NCBI RefSeq assembly: GCF_000967545.1
Contig: NZ_JXXV01000022.1
Span: 1 to 64,000, forward strand
From: Vibrio galatheae
GTDB lineage: Bacteria; Pseudomonadota; Gammaproteobacteria; Enterobacterales; Vibrionaceae
Reading direction: 5' to 3'
DNA: 64,000 bases
A program made the position numbers and the translations under genes. Below the pieces are notes generated by a model. It had not been told where the DNA came from and did no database searches. It saw only the letters and a list, made by a program, of their open reading frames with translations. Numbering within the stretch: the first letter of the stretch is position 1; each line of letters opens with the position of its first letter. Shown here piece by piece: positions 29,741-38,867 of the stretch.

Positions 29741-31270
29741 ATGACGGTGACGAAACAAACTGGCGCAGATTATCTGCGCCAGATCTTAAGAGCTCCGGTC
29801 TACGAAGTAGCTACGGTAACACCACTGCAAGATATGCCGCGCTTAACGGCACGCATTGGTAACAACGTGCAGATCAAGCGTGAAGATCGCCAGCCTGTCC
29901 ACTCGTTTAAGTTGCGCGGCGCATACAACATGGTCGCCAGTCTTAACGAACAACAAAAAGCAGCAGGTGTCATTGCTGCGTCTGCGGGCAACCACGCCCA
30001 AGGTATGGCGCTCTCTGGCACTAAATTAGGCATCAAAACCACCATAGTGATGCCCAAAACCACGCCTGACATCAAGGTCGATGCTGTACGCGGATTTGGC
30101 GGCAACGTAGTCCTGCATGGCAGTAACTTTGATGAAGCAAAAGCCGAAGCTGAGCGTTTGTCACAAGAGTGCGGCTATACCTTTGTTCCGCCATTCGATC
30201 ATCCATTGGTGATCGCGGGCCAAGGTACTATTGGTATGGAAATGCTGCAGCAAAATGGTCATTTGGACCATATTTTCGTTCCTGTTGGCGGTGGCGGACT
30301 CGCGGCTGGCGTTGCGGTGTTAGTCAAACAACTCATGCCAGAGATCAAAGTAATCGCTGTCGAGCCCGAAGATTCTGCCTGCCTAAAAGCGGCTTTAGAT
30401 GCGGGTGAGCCTGTGGTGCTAGATCAAGTCAGCATGTTTGCCGATGGTGTTGCGGTTAAACGCATTGGTGAAGAGACTTTCCGTTTATGTCAAAAGTACA
30501 TTGATGGTCACATCGCGGTATCCAGTGATGAAATCTGCGCGGCAGTCAAAGATATCTTCGAAGACACCCGAGCAATCGCAGAGCCTTCAGGTGCGTTGGC
30601 GCTCGCTGGACTTAAAAAGTACGCCGAGCAGCAGCAGCTTAAAGACTGCAACCTAGGCACCGTTCTCTCTGGGGCTAATACCAACTTCCACGGTTTACGT
30701 TACGTATCGGAACGTTGTGAATTAGGTGAAAAGCGCGAAGGTTTACTTGCGGTGACGATTCCTGAACGTCAAGGTGCATTCTTTGAGTTTTGTAACTTGA
30801 TTGGAGGACGTGCCGTCACTGAGTTTAACTACCGCTATAACGACGACGCGCTGGCTAATATCTTTGTTGGTGTCCGCCTACAAGGAGGCCAAGAAGAACT
30901 GGAACACATCATTCATGACCTACGAGAAGGTGGCTACCCAGTGGTGGACTTGTCTGATGATGAAATGGCGAAACTGCACATACGCTACATGATTGGTGGG
31001 AAACCATCTAAGCCACTCAAGGAGCGCTTGTACAGCTTTGAGTTCCCAGAATACCCAGGCGCACTGCTTAAGTTCTTAAGCACACTCGGTACTCATTGGA
31101 ATATTAGCTTGTTCAACTACCGCAATCACGGCGCTGATTATGGTCGTGTGCTGTGTGGTTTTGAGTTGGACGAGTCCGATTTATCGCGCTTCTCTGCTCA
31201 TCTGCGCGAACTCGGCTATCAATGCAAGGATGAAACCGACAATCCGTCATACAAGTTCTTCCTTTCCTAA
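29741..31270 (+). CDS. ilvA: Biosynthetic threonine deaminase
   Basis: PLP enzyme that deaminates threonine to 2-oxobutyrate, committing carbon to isoleucine. The PLP Lys is in PVHSFKLRGAYN (about residue 56) and the phosphate-binding glycine loop in PVGGGGLAAGV. Two C-terminal ACT-like domains (about 335-509) identify the isoleucine-inhibited biosynthetic form rather than the catabolic TdcB. The 509-residue length fits. It is last in the operon; a terminator lies 9 bases after the stop. Confidence 0.96.
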   Translation: MTVTKQTGADYLRQILRAPVYEVATVTPLQDMPRLTARIGNNVQIKREDRQPVHSFKLRGAYNMVASLNEQQKAAGVIAASAGNHAQGMALSGTKLGIKTTIVMPKTTPDIKVDAVRGFGGNVVLHGSNFDEAKAEAERLSQECGYTFVPPFDHPLVIAGQGTIGMEMLQQNGHLDHIFVPVGGGGLAAGVAVLVKQLMPEIKVIAVEPEDSACLKAALDAGEPVVLDQVSMFADGVAVKRIGEETFRLCQKYIDGHIAVSSDEICAAVKDIFEDTRAIAEPSGALALAGLKKYAEQQQLKDCNLGTVLSGANTNFHGLRYVSERCELGEKREGLLAVTIPERQGAFFEFCNLIGGRAVTEFNYRYNDDALANIFVGVRLQGGQEELEHIIHDLREGGYPVVDLSDDEMAKLHIRYMIGGKPSKPLKERLYSFEFPEYPGALLKFLSTLGTHWNISLFNYRNHGADYGRVLCGFELDESDLSRFSAHLRELGYQCKDETDNPSYKFFLS

Positions 31271-31279
31271 TGCCATATA

Positions 31280-31312
31280 AGCCCTTAACTCGTTCGATTA
31301 AGGGCTTTTTAT
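31280..31312 (+). terminator. ilvGMEDA terminator
   Basis: AGCCCTTAA / TTAAGGGCT perfect 9-bp stem followed by TTTTTATTTT. Confidence 0.9.
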
Positions 31313-31463
31313 TTTCCCGCCACCCACAACTCATTCAACGACAACACTTTGGTAAAATGCGTGATATGCATAGATATAATGCTAAAGTTTCATTTTTGTC
31401 ATACAGAATATCAGTCTACACTCTACTGAGTTTTTAATTTGCAGCCCTACCTCGGAGACCCGC

Positions 31464-32444
31464 ATGTTTAACGCACTGATTCTAAATCAAGAAGACAAAC
31501 GTACTATCGCAACCATCGAACAGATCGACGAAACACAGCTACCGCAAGGTGATGTATTGATTGATGTTGATTACTCATCATTGAACTATAAAGACGGGTT
31601 AGCGATTACGGGCAAAGGTAAAATCGTGCGTAACTTCCCTATGGTACCGGGCATCGACCTTGCGGGTACTGTCGTAAGCTCTGAAGATCAACGCTACCAG
31701 GCAGGCGATAAAGTGGTCCTAACTGGTTGGGGGGTCGGTGAAAACCACTGGGGCGGTATGGCACAACGTGCGCGTTTAAAAGCTGATTGGCTAGTCCCCC
31801 TACCAAAAGGGCTAGACAGTAAAAAAGCCATGATGATCGGCACTGCTGGTTTCACAGGTATGCTATGTGTACAGGCGCTGCTTGATGCAGGTGTAAAACC
31901 TCAAGATGGTGAAGTTGTGGTTACTGGCGCAAGTGGTGGTGTAGGTTCTGTCGCGGTAACTCTATTGGCTGCGCTTGGGTATAAGGTTGCGGCAGTGACT
32001 GGTCGTGTTGAACAAAATGGGCCGCTACTCGAAAAACTTGGCGCGAGTCGTATTATCGACCGCGTTGAATTTGAACAGCCAGCTCGCCCACTAGAAAAAC
32101 AACTCTGGGCGGGCGCGGTAGACACTGTTGGTAGTAAGGTGCTGGCGAAAGTGCTAGCTCAAATGGATTACAACAGCGCGGTTGCCGCCTGTGGACTGGC
32201 TGGTGGATTTGACCTACCAACCACAGTAATGCCGTTCATTTTACGTAATGTTCGCTTACAAGGTGTTGACTCTGTGATGTGCCCAACCGAAAAACGTATC
32301 GCCGCATGGGAAAAATTGGTCGAATTGCTACCTGAAAGCTACTTTGAACAAGCGTGTACTGAAGTTGAACTCGCTCAAGCAGCGAAATACGCTGAAGACA
32401 TCACTAACGGCCAAGTAACTGGTCGTGTGGTGATCAAACTTTAA
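31464..32444 (+). CDS. acuI: Acrylyl-CoA reductase (NADPH), AcuI/YhdH family
   Basis: 326-residue medium-chain dehydrogenase/reductase of the YhdH/AcuI subgroup (no catalytic zinc). Family motifs are SSLNYKDGLAITGKG, PMVPGIDLAGTV and the NADPH loop VVTGASGGVGSVAV. Characterised members reduce acrylyl-CoA to propionyl-CoA, detoxifying acrylate, which is relevant in marine bacteria exposed to DMSP breakdown. No dmd or acu genes are adjacent, so the natural substrate is inferred. Monocistronic with a terminator. Confidence 0.88.
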   Translation: MFNALILNQEDKRTIATIEQIDETQLPQGDVLIDVDYSSLNYKDGLAITGKGKIVRNFPMVPGIDLAGTVVSSEDQRYQAGDKVVLTGWGVGENHWGGMAQRARLKADWLVPLPKGLDSKKAMMIGTAGFTGMLCVQALLDAGVKPQDGEVVVTGASGGVGSVAVTLLAALGYKVAAVTGRVEQNGPLLEKLGASRIIDRVEFEQPARPLEKQLWAGAVDTVGSKVLAKVLAQMDYNSAVAACGLAGGFDLPTTVMPFILRNVRLQGVDSVMCPTEKRIAAWEKLVELLPESYFEQACTEVELAQAAKYAEDITNGQVTGRVVIKL

Positions 32445-32458
32445 TTCTATTGAGCAAT

Positions 32459-32497
32459 AAAAAGAGTCGGCGCCTGTAATGCTGACTCTTTTGTTTT
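32459..32497 (+). terminator. acuI terminator
   Basis: AAAGAGTC / GACTCTTT stem with an extended loop, followed by TTGTTTTTGT. It lies between convergent acuI and the lysR gene and can also act weakly on the minus strand. Confidence 0.7.
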
Positions 32498-32510
32498 TGT
32501 CATTCAGATT

Positions 32511-33452
32511 CTAATTCAAGCCAATATCTTCAATCCGCTTGGCAATCAAACGCCCACACTCTTCCTTAACGATTGATCTCAGCCACTCTTGTGCTGGTGA
32601 GTGCTCACAGCGTGGATGCCAAATCATCGAGTAATCAAACGGGGTGAACTGGAAAGGCAATGGCTTGATGACTAAGTCATACCGTTCAGCCACCAAGTAA
32701 GCTAAGTCCGCTGGAACGGTGATAATTAATGGCATGGTATCAACTATCGCTAGCGCCGCTTCTAAGTGATAAGCACGCAACACCATCTTACGTTGAGGTT
32801 GATCAACCAGCGCCCCTTCAATAAGTGCTTTGACACCATCACTGATCGCTATCATCGCATGGGGATAGTTTAAGTAGTCTTGCAAACTAAGCTCACTATC
32901 CGCTAATGGGTGCTGCTTTGAGAGTAAACATAGTACCCCGACCCGCCCGAGAATCTCACTGCGCAGCGGTTCAACTGGGCCACTAGGGCGGCATATCGCC
33001 AAGTCGGCTCCTTCATAAGTCAGTTGAACCGCCAATCTATCATGCTGAAGCGGCAAAAAATTAAACGCCACATTAGGCGCTTCTTGGTAAATACGTGGCA
33101 ACGCAAACGGCAAAATGGTTTGCATCGCGTAATCTGTGGTAGCGATATTAAACGTCTGTGCACAACTGAGTGGTTCAAATTCTAGCGGCGATAACACCTG
33201 ACGCAAAGACTCCAGAGGGTCACCTAAACTGCGATCAATTTCGAGCGCTTTTTCTGTCGGTATCAGTTGTTGACCTTGACGAGTAAACAAGGGATCACCG
33301 AGCATATCGCGCAAGCGCCCCAATACCCGACTCATGGCAGATTGACTGAGATTAAGACGACTGGCGGCTTTACTGACACTGCACTCTTCAATCAGTACAC
33401 GCAGCGCAACGAACAAATTGAGATCGCGTCGATAAATGTCTTCTAATTCCAC
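32511..33452 (-). CDS. LysR-family transcriptional regulator
   Basis: 313 residues. The N-terminal winged helix-turn-helix (DLNLFVALRVLIEECSVSKAASRLNLSQSAMSRVLGRLRDMLGDPLFTR) is a textbook LysR DNA-binding domain of the NodD/LeuO-like branch; residues about 95-300 are the periplasmic-binding-protein-like effector domain. Effector and targets cannot be read from sequence. It converges with acuI and is not divergent from an obvious target, so no regulon is suggested by context. Confidence 0.9.
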   Translation of the reverse strand: MELEDIYRRDLNLFVALRVLIEECSVSKAASRLNLSQSAMSRVLGRLRDMLGDPLFTRQGQQLIPTEKALEIDRSLGDPLESLRQVLSPLEFEPLSCAQTFNIATTDYAMQTILPFALPRIYQEAPNVAFNFLPLQHDRLAVQLTYEGADLAICRPSGPVEPLRSEILGRVGVLCLLSKQHPLADSELSLQDYLNYPHAMIAISDGVKALIEGALVDQPQRKMVLRAYHLEAALAIVDTMPLIITVPADLAYLVAERYDLVIKPLPFQFTPFDYSMIWHPRCEHSPAQEWLRSIVKEECGRLIAKRIEDIGLN

Positions 33453-33503
33453 GCTTTAACCAGATAAATTAGATGGGATTGTTTCATTGTAGCTTTTTCA
33501 GGC

Positions 33504-33530
33504 AAAAAAAATCCCGCTTTTCAGCGGGGA
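33504..33530 (-). terminator. Terminator of the 64-codon membrane-protein gene
   Basis: On the minus strand CCCCGCT / AGCGGGA with a 4-base loop is followed by eight T residues. It lies between the lysR gene and the small gene at 33605-33799 and terminates the latter. Confidence 0.85.
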
Positions 33531-33604
33531 AGCCCAAGAAAACTGGGGATAGTGTCGGAATGTAGTTGAGCGTAGTGATAAATAACGAATTGCAGTTGGA
33601 AGGG

Positions 33605-33799
33605 CTACAGTTCGTTTTCTTGTTCTTCAGATGCGCTCGGCCAGCGATGCATCTCAAGCCAGATCCCTACCACCGTCGCACCCATACCAAGCAATGGCAT
33701 AAACGACGACGATTCTGTTGGTGACCGCAAAACAAGAGCACAGAAAGAGATAAAACACAGCACGGAATAGATAGTAAGACGATCTAACGCTGTCAGCAT
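33605..33799 (-). CDS. Small hypothetical membrane protein
   Basis: 64 residues with two predicted membrane helices (about 8-25 and 33-49) and an acidic C-terminus (SASEEQENEL). GGGAGAGC lies 5-12 bases ahead of the start and a strong terminator follows the stop, which supports a real gene. I do not recognise a family; it may be a conserved small Vibrio inner-membrane protein. Confidence 0.7.
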   Translation of the reverse strand: MLTALDRLTIYSVLCFISFCALVLRSPTESSSFMPLLGMGATVVGIWLEMHRWPSASEEQENEL

Positions 33800-33934
33800 A
33801 TTTGCTCTCCCGCTTTAAATGTTACCAACTTGTTAACTAAGTTAAAACAAAATGATCGCTTTGCCAAGGGGTTATTGAATATTTTTTCTTCACTAGTATT
33901 ATCTAGGCCAAACTGAGTAACCAAAGATACGACC

Positions 33935-34183
33935 ATGACATTCAATCCAGAACAGGCAACCAAAACATTAGAGGCACAAGGATTACGCTGCCCAGAGCCA
34001 GTGATGATGGTCAGGAAGACAATTCGTACTATGCAAGATGGTGAGGTGCTATTGGTGAAAGCCGATGACCCATCAACCACACGTGACATCCCAAGCTTTT
34101 GCCGCTTTATGGACCACCAGCTAATTGATTCGCAAACCGAACAATTGCCTTATCAGTACTTGATTAAGAAAGGGATGGCGTAA
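33935..34183 (+). CDS. tusA: Sulfurtransferase TusA
   Basis: 82-residue SirA/TusA protein that passes persulfide sulfur from IscS to TusBCD for 2-thiolation of tRNA wobble uridines. The active Cys is in [11 protein letters not shown] (about residue 19). The length and the C-terminal [10 protein letters not shown] match TusA. It is single and divergent from the small membrane-protein gene; a terminator lies 18 bases after the stop. Confidence 0.94.
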   Translation: MTFNPEQATKTLEAQGLRCPEPVMMVRKTIRTMQDGEVLLVKADDPSTTRDIPSFCRFMDHQLIDSQTEQLPYQYLIKKGMA

Positions 34184-34201
34184 TCACTCGCCACAAAAGA
34201 G

Positions 34202-34233
34202 AAACGGCAGCCATATCGGCTGCCGTTTTTTAT
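34202..34233. terminator. tusA terminator, probably bidirectional
   Basis: AACGGCAGCC / GGCTGCCGTT perfect stem with a short ATATC-type loop and a TTTTTTA tail. The convergent gene at 34230-34490 ends in it. Confidence 0.88.
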
Positions 34234-34490
34234 TCATCATATTCTAAAGTGCGCACTTCAGATTGAAGTTGAGTGATCTGCTTTTTCATCGCTCGCATCT
34301 CTTCATGCATCGGGATGATATGCGCGACGCGAATCCAAGCTTCGACAGTCAAACCAGTTAAGATAAACGAACCTGCCACTATAGGTAACCACATATCCGT
34401 GAGCACCATGGCTAACAAACATAATGCTAAGCCAAAGGTGAACATGTAACTCTGACTTTGTGGCGTCATTCCCATATAACGTGTAAGCAT
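34230..34490 (-). CDS. Small hypothetical inner-membrane protein with coiled coil
   Basis: 86 residues with two membrane helices (about 15-33 and 36-55) and a charged C-terminal helix (HEEMRAMKKQITQLQSEVRTLEYDE) with heptad spacing typical of a short coiled coil. No family or function is recognised. It is convergent with tusA. In-frame start and strong hydrophobic pattern support a real gene. Confidence 0.7.
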   Translation of the reverse strand: MLTRYMGMTPQSQSYMFTFGLALCLLAMVLTDMWLPIVAGSFILTGLTVEAWIRVAHIIPMHEEMRAMKKQITQLQSEVRTLEYDE

Positions 34491-34650
34491 AACTTTGCCC
34501 TCTCGCTATCATTGATAAAGTTAAATTACCATGACAAGTGTGACACGAATATGTCAGCGATCACGACTTAGGACAAACTTTAGTCACGACAAACTGTCCA
34601 CACATTCGTGGTTATTTAATGATAGTTAAGCTCATATTCGCGACATTTTG

Positions 34651-35205
34651 TTAGAAAACCATCGCGCCAACCGCTAAGGCAACAAACAGTAATGCGGTAA
34701 TTTTTCGGATCAGATTCAGTGGCATCTTATCTGCCGACAATTTACCTATCAGCACCACTGGCACGTTAGCAAGCAACATCCCAATCGTCGTACCTAAGAT
34801 TACCCAAGAAAGCGCATCTGGGTATTGCGCACCAAGAATGGACGTTGCGATCTGAGTTTTATCGCCCACCTCAGCAATAAAAAATGCAATAAAGCTGGCG
34901 ATAAATGGGCCTCGATTCGAGATCTGCTCATCTTCGTCAAGTTTGTCTGGGATCAGAACCCAGCCTGCCATGGCAAGAAAGCTTACCACCAGCACCCATT
35001 TCAATATCTCGGGCGATAGATAATCGGCAACCACCACGCCTAGCCACGCCGCCAAAGCATGATTGGCAATGGTTGCCAGAAAGATGGCAGCAATAATAGG
35101 TACCGGCTTGCGGTATCGGCTTGCTAGAAGAAGAGATAATAATTGAGTTTTATCACCGATTTCCGCCAATGCGACGGTGGTGATAGAAATTGCTAAAACG
35201 CTCAC
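34651..35205 (-). CDS. mneA: Manganese exporter, GDT1/TMEM165 (UPF0016) family
   Basis: 184-residue, six-helix membrane protein with the duplicated family motif: EIGDKTQ near residue 15 and EVGDKTQ near residue 111. MneA of V. cholerae, in this family, exports Mn2+. The yybP-ykoY riboswitch directly upstream on the same strand independently supports a manganese role. Start context is AAGAG 5 bases before the ATG. Monocistronic. Confidence 0.92.
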   Translation of the reverse strand: MSVLAISITTVALAEIGDKTQLLSLLLASRYRKPVPIIAAIFLATIANHALAAWLGVVVADYLSPEILKWVLVVSFLAMAGWVLIPDKLDEDEQISNRGPFIASFIAFFIAEVGDKTQIATSILGAQYPDALSWVILGTTIGMLLANVPVVLIGKLSADKMPLNLIRKITALLFVALAVGAMVF

Positions 35206-35282
35206 GACATGCTCTTACGGGGCGAGGATAATAATTTTAACCAAAGACAAACCTCATGCCCCACCCCGGTTCATGATGATTT

Positions 35283-35426
35283 GTCTAAGGTCTTGCTAAA
35301 CGCGATCACCATTATTGTGATTGATTTGATCCCGTCTCGAACGCCATGATGATTTTGCATCAATTATGTTGACGAACGAACCTAACACCCCAGTGTTGGT
35401 GATTAGGTAAGCTACTCCCCAAAGAC
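35283..35426 (-). ncRNA. yybP-ykoY manganese riboswitch
   Basis: On the minus strand the 5' side reads GTCTTTGGGGAGTAGC and the 3' side TAGCAAGACCTTAGAC. These are the two conserved blocks of the yybP-ykoY aptamer, and their ends pair as stem P1. The gap between them is large, so one helical arm is extended. Mn2+ binding in this class turns expression on, which fits the exporter gene 78 bases downstream. Confidence 0.88.
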
Positions 35427-35432
35427 GGCGGA

Positions 35433-35461
35433 ATTCTAACCATCTCTGCAGCGATTCTCAA
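35433..35461 (-). promoter_or_regulatory. Promoter of the riboswitch-mneA transcript
   Basis: TTGAGA (35456-35461), a 17-base spacer and TAGAAT (35433-35438) on the minus strand. The predicted start is within a few bases of the aptamer's 5' end. Confidence 0.65.
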
Positions 35462-35655
35462 GCGCAAAACTGCAAATAAACTCCCTTTTAGGAAAATTGA
35501 GACGTATAAGCCAATAAAATTCCACTAAAGGAGAATTTTGCTGAGGAATTAATCTAGATTAGCTCTACTCCCGTGCTCAATATCTCGCTATACTTGATTG
35601 TTATTTTTTCTCAATTTTAGACACAACTTTCACTTAAAGAATTGCGCGAATTACT
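35462..35655 (+). other. Intergenic region upstream of glyQ
   Basis: It contains an AAAATTC / GAATTTT hairpin at about 35516-35539 and AT-rich DNA. No clear sigma-70 promoter for glyQ and no T-box are seen (T-boxes are in any case a Gram-positive feature). Confidence 0.5.
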
Positions 35656-36588
35656 ATGCAAAAATACGATATCAAAACCTTCCAGGGAATGATCCTCGCG
35701 CTGCAGGATTACTGGGCACAGAACGGTTGTACTATTGTACAGCCTCTAGATATGGAAGTAGGTGCTGGCACCTCTCACCCAATGACATGTCTACGTGCAC
35801 TTGGCCCAGAGCCAATGTCGACAGCTTACGTTCAACCTTCACGTCGTCCGACCGATGGTCGTTACGGTGAAAACCCGAACCGTCTGCAGCACTATTATCA
35901 GTTCCAAGTAGCTCTAAAGCCTTCTCCAGACAATATTCAGGAGTTGTACCTAGGCTCGCTTGAAGTTCTTGGTATCGACCCGCTAGTTCACGATATTCGT
36001 TTCGTTGAAGACAACTGGGAAAACCCAACTCTAGGCGCATGGGGTCTTGGTTGGGAAGTATGGCTAAACGGTATGGAAGTGACTCAGTTTACTTACTTCC
36101 AGCAAGTTGGCGGCCTTGAGTGTAAGCCAGTTACTGGTGAGATCACTTACGGTATCGAACGTCTAGCAATGTACATCCAAGAAGTGGACTCTGTTTACGA
36201 TCTTGTATGGAACGTGGCACCAGACGGCTCTAACGTAACTTACGGTGATATTTTCCACCAAAACGAAGTTGAGCAATCCACCTACAACTTTGAGCACGCT
36301 GACGTTGATTTCCTATTTAGCTTCTTCGACCAGTGTGAAAAAGAATCAAAAGAACTACTAGAGCTAGAGAAACCTCTACCTCTACCTGCTTACGAGCGTA
36401 TCCTGAAAGCGGCTCACGCCTTCAACTTGTTAGACGCACGTAAAGCTATCTCGGTAACAGAGCGCCAACGTTACATCCTTCGTATCCGCAACCTGACTAA
36501 GTCGGTTGCAGAAGCATACTACGCATCACGTGAAGCACTAGGCTTCCCAATGTGCCGTACTCAAGATGCAAAGAGCGAGGAGAAGTAA
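35656..36588 (+). CDS. glyQ: Glycyl-tRNA synthetase alpha subunit
   Basis: Catalytic alpha subunit of the tetrameric alpha2beta2 bacterial GlyRS; class II fold. It starts [20 protein letters not shown]; class II motifs appear around [23 protein letters not shown] and the C-terminal motif 3 region [21 protein letters not shown]. Length 310 is within the usual range. The stop is 2 bases before the glyS start. Confidence 0.97.
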   Translation: MQKYDIKTFQGMILALQDYWAQNGCTIVQPLDMEVGAGTSHPMTCLRALGPEPMSTAYVQPSRRPTDGRYGENPNRLQHYYQFQVALKPSPDNIQELYLGSLEVLGIDPLVHDIRFVEDNWENPTLGAWGLGWEVWLNGMEVTQFTYFQQVGGLECKPVTGEITYGIERLAMYIQEVDSVYDLVWNVAPDGSNVTYGDIFHQNEVEQSTYNFEHADVDFLFSFFDQCEKESKELLELEKPLPLPAYERILKAAHAFNLLDARKAISVTERQRYILRIRNLTKSVAEAYYASREALGFPMCRTQDAKSEEK

Positions 36589-36590
36589 TC

Positions 36591-38657
36591 ATGGCTAAAG
36601 AATTTCTAATTGAACTCGGTACTGAAGAGCTACCACCAACGCAACTGCGCACTCTAGCCGAAGCATTCGCAGCAAACTTCGAAGCTGAGCTTAAAGGCGC
36701 AGATCTCGCACACCAAAGTGTGAAATGGTACGCGGCTCCTCGTCGCCTAGCACTAAAAGTATCCGCACTGGCAGAAGGCCAAGCTGACAAAATAGTCGAA
36801 AAACGCGGTCCTGCAGTTACTGCGGCTTTTGACGCAGAAGGCAATGCGACCAAAGCCGCTCAAGGCTGGGCTCGTGGCTGTGGCATCACAGTTGAACAAG
36901 CTGAACGCATGGTTACTGACAAGGGTGAGTGGCTCCTGTTCAAACAAGAAGTCAAAGGCCAAGCCACAACAGAAATCGTTGTTGATTTAGCGGCAAAAGC
37001 ACTGGCAGGTCTGCCAATTGCTAAGCCAATGCGCTGGGGTGACAAGACGACGCAATTTATCCGTCCAGTGAAAACCCTCACTATGCTGATGGGCAACGAT
37101 TTAATCGAAGGTGAAATCCTTGGTGTTGCATCAAGCCGCACTATCCGTGGTCACCGCTTTATGGGCGAACAAGAGTTCACCATTGACTCTGCCGAACAAT
37201 ACCCAGCGATCCTAGAAGAGCGCGGTAAAGTCATGGCGGATTACGAGGCGCGTAAAGCGATCATCCTAGCTGATGCTCAAAAAGCCGCAGCAGCCGTTGG
37301 CGGTATCGCTGACCTTGAAGATGACCTAGTTGAAGAAGTAACGTCTCTGGTTGAATGGCCAGTCGTACTAACAGCGAAATTCGAAGAAGAGTTCCTAAAA
37401 GTGCCTTCTGAAGCGCTGGTTTACACCATGAAAGGTGACCAAAAGTACTTCCCTGTCTACGACGACAACAAGCAGCTGCTGCCGAACTTCATCTTCGTTT
37501 CTAACATTGAATCGAAAGAGCCACGTTACGTAATTGAAGGTAATGAAAAGGTTGTTCGTCCACGTCTAGCGGATGCAGAATTCTTCTTCAACACCGACCG
37601 TAAGCGTCCACTGATTGACCGTCTGCCAGAGCTAGAACAAGCAATTTTCCAAAAGCAGCTTGGTACGATCAAAGACAAAACCGACCGCATTACCGCCCTG
37701 TCTGGCTACATTGCCAAACAGATCGATGCTGACGTTGAAAAAGCAACTCGCGCGGGCCTACTGGCTAAGTGTGACCTAATGACTTCTATGGTATTCGAAT
37801 TTACCGATACTCAAGGTGTTATGGGTATGCACTACGCAAAACACGACGGTGAAGACGAACAAGTAGCCCTAGCGCTTTACGAGCAGTACATGCCTCGTTT
37901 TGCTGGTGATGACCTACCAAGCACAGGTATCTCTTCAGCCGTCGCTATGGCTGACAAGCTAGACACTATCGTTGGTATCTTCGGTATTGGTCAAGCTCCT
38001 AAAGGGTCAGACCCATTTGCCCTTCGCCGTGCTTCTCTTGGCGTACTACGTATTATCGTAGAAAACGGTTACAATCTTGACCTCGTCGATCTGATCCGCG
38101 AAGCGAAAGTTCAGTTTGGTAACAAGCTAACCAATGACAACGTTGAGCAAGATGTTATCGAGTTCATGCTCGGTCGTTTCCGCGCTTGGTACCAAGATGC
38201 CGGCTTTAGCGTCGATATCATCCAAGCCGTACTGGCTCGTCGTCCAACTAAGCCAGCAGATTTTGACCAGCGCGTTAAAGCAGTGTCTCACTTCCGTGAG
38301 CTTGAAGCAGCAGAAGCACTGGCGGCGGCAAATAAACGTGTAGGTAACATCCTAGCTAAGTTTGATGGTGAACTGGCAGCAGAGATTGATTTGTCTCTGC
38401 TACAAGAAGACGCAGAAAAAGCTCTTGCTGAAAGCGTAGAAGTGATGACCGAAGCACTTGAACCTGCATTCGCTACAGGTAACTACCAACAAGCACTAAG
38501 CAAGCTTGCCGATCTGCGTGAACCTGTCGATGCCTTCTTTGACAACGTAATGGTAATGGCTGATGACGAGACTCTGAAGAAGAACCGTCTAACGCTACTC
38601 AACAACCTACGTAACCTGTTCTTGCAGATTGCCGATATCTCTCTATTACAAAAGTAA
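36591..38657 (+). CDS. glyS: Glycyl-tRNA synthetase beta subunit
   Basis: 688-residue beta subunit, beginning [19 protein letters not shown], the family N-terminus. It includes an HD-like central domain and a C-terminal anticodon-binding DALR-type region, and binds and positions tRNAGly. An upstream in-frame start inside glyQ is rejected because AGGAGAAG lies just before the ATG at 36591. A terminator follows 34 bases after the stop. Confidence 0.97.
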   Translation: MAKEFLIELGTEELPPTQLRTLAEAFAANFEAELKGADLAHQSVKWYAAPRRLALKVSALAEGQADKIVEKRGPAVTAAFDAEGNATKAAQGWARGCGITVEQAERMVTDKGEWLLFKQEVKGQATTEIVVDLAAKALAGLPIAKPMRWGDKTTQFIRPVKTLTMLMGNDLIEGEILGVASSRTIRGHRFMGEQEFTIDSAEQYPAILEERGKVMADYEARKAIILADAQKAAAAVGGIADLEDDLVEEVTSLVEWPVVLTAKFEEEFLKVPSEALVYTMKGDQKYFPVYDDNKQLLPNFIFVSNIESKEPRYVIEGNEKVVRPRLADAEFFFNTDRKRPLIDRLPELEQAIFQKQLGTIKDKTDRITALSGYIAKQIDADVEKATRAGLLAKCDLMTSMVFEFTDTQGVMGMHYAKHDGEDEQVALALYEQYMPRFAGDDLPSTGISSAVAMADKLDTIVGIFGIGQAPKGSDPFALRRASLGVLRIIVENGYNLDLVDLIREAKVQFGNKLTNDNVEQDVIEFMLGRFRAWYQDAGFSVDIIQAVLARRPTKPADFDQRVKAVSHFRELEAAEALAAANKRVGNILAKFDGELAAEIDLSLLQEDAEKALAESVEVMTEALEPAFATGNYQQALSKLADLREPVDAFFDNVMVMADDETLKKNRLTLLNNLRNLFLQIADISLLQK

Positions 38658-38689
38658 TCACTAGATAAGACCTTGCTTTAATAAAGCGC

Positions 38690-38725
38690 TAAAGCCCAAT
38701 TCCTCGGAGTTGGGCTTTTGTTTTG
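38690..38725 (+). terminator. glyQS terminator
   Basis: AAAGCCCAA / TTGGGCTTT stem around TTCCTCGGAG, followed by TTGTTTTGT. Confidence 0.85.
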
Positions 38726-38867
38726 TCTCGAATCCGCATTTGCCCCAATTTAGTGCTTTTCGTCGTATTGCCATTGATGTATGTTCAAGGATTACTCTAT
38801 TGGCTAGCCACGCACTAGCTGTTTTAAAACTAAAGCAATGACAACAATGAACTAGGTGCAGTAAGTA

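Noticed and set aside
35462..35655. T-box riboswitch ahead of glyQ
   Set aside because: No T-box sequence or specifier stem is visible, and T-boxes are not a feature of gammaproteobacterial glyQS.
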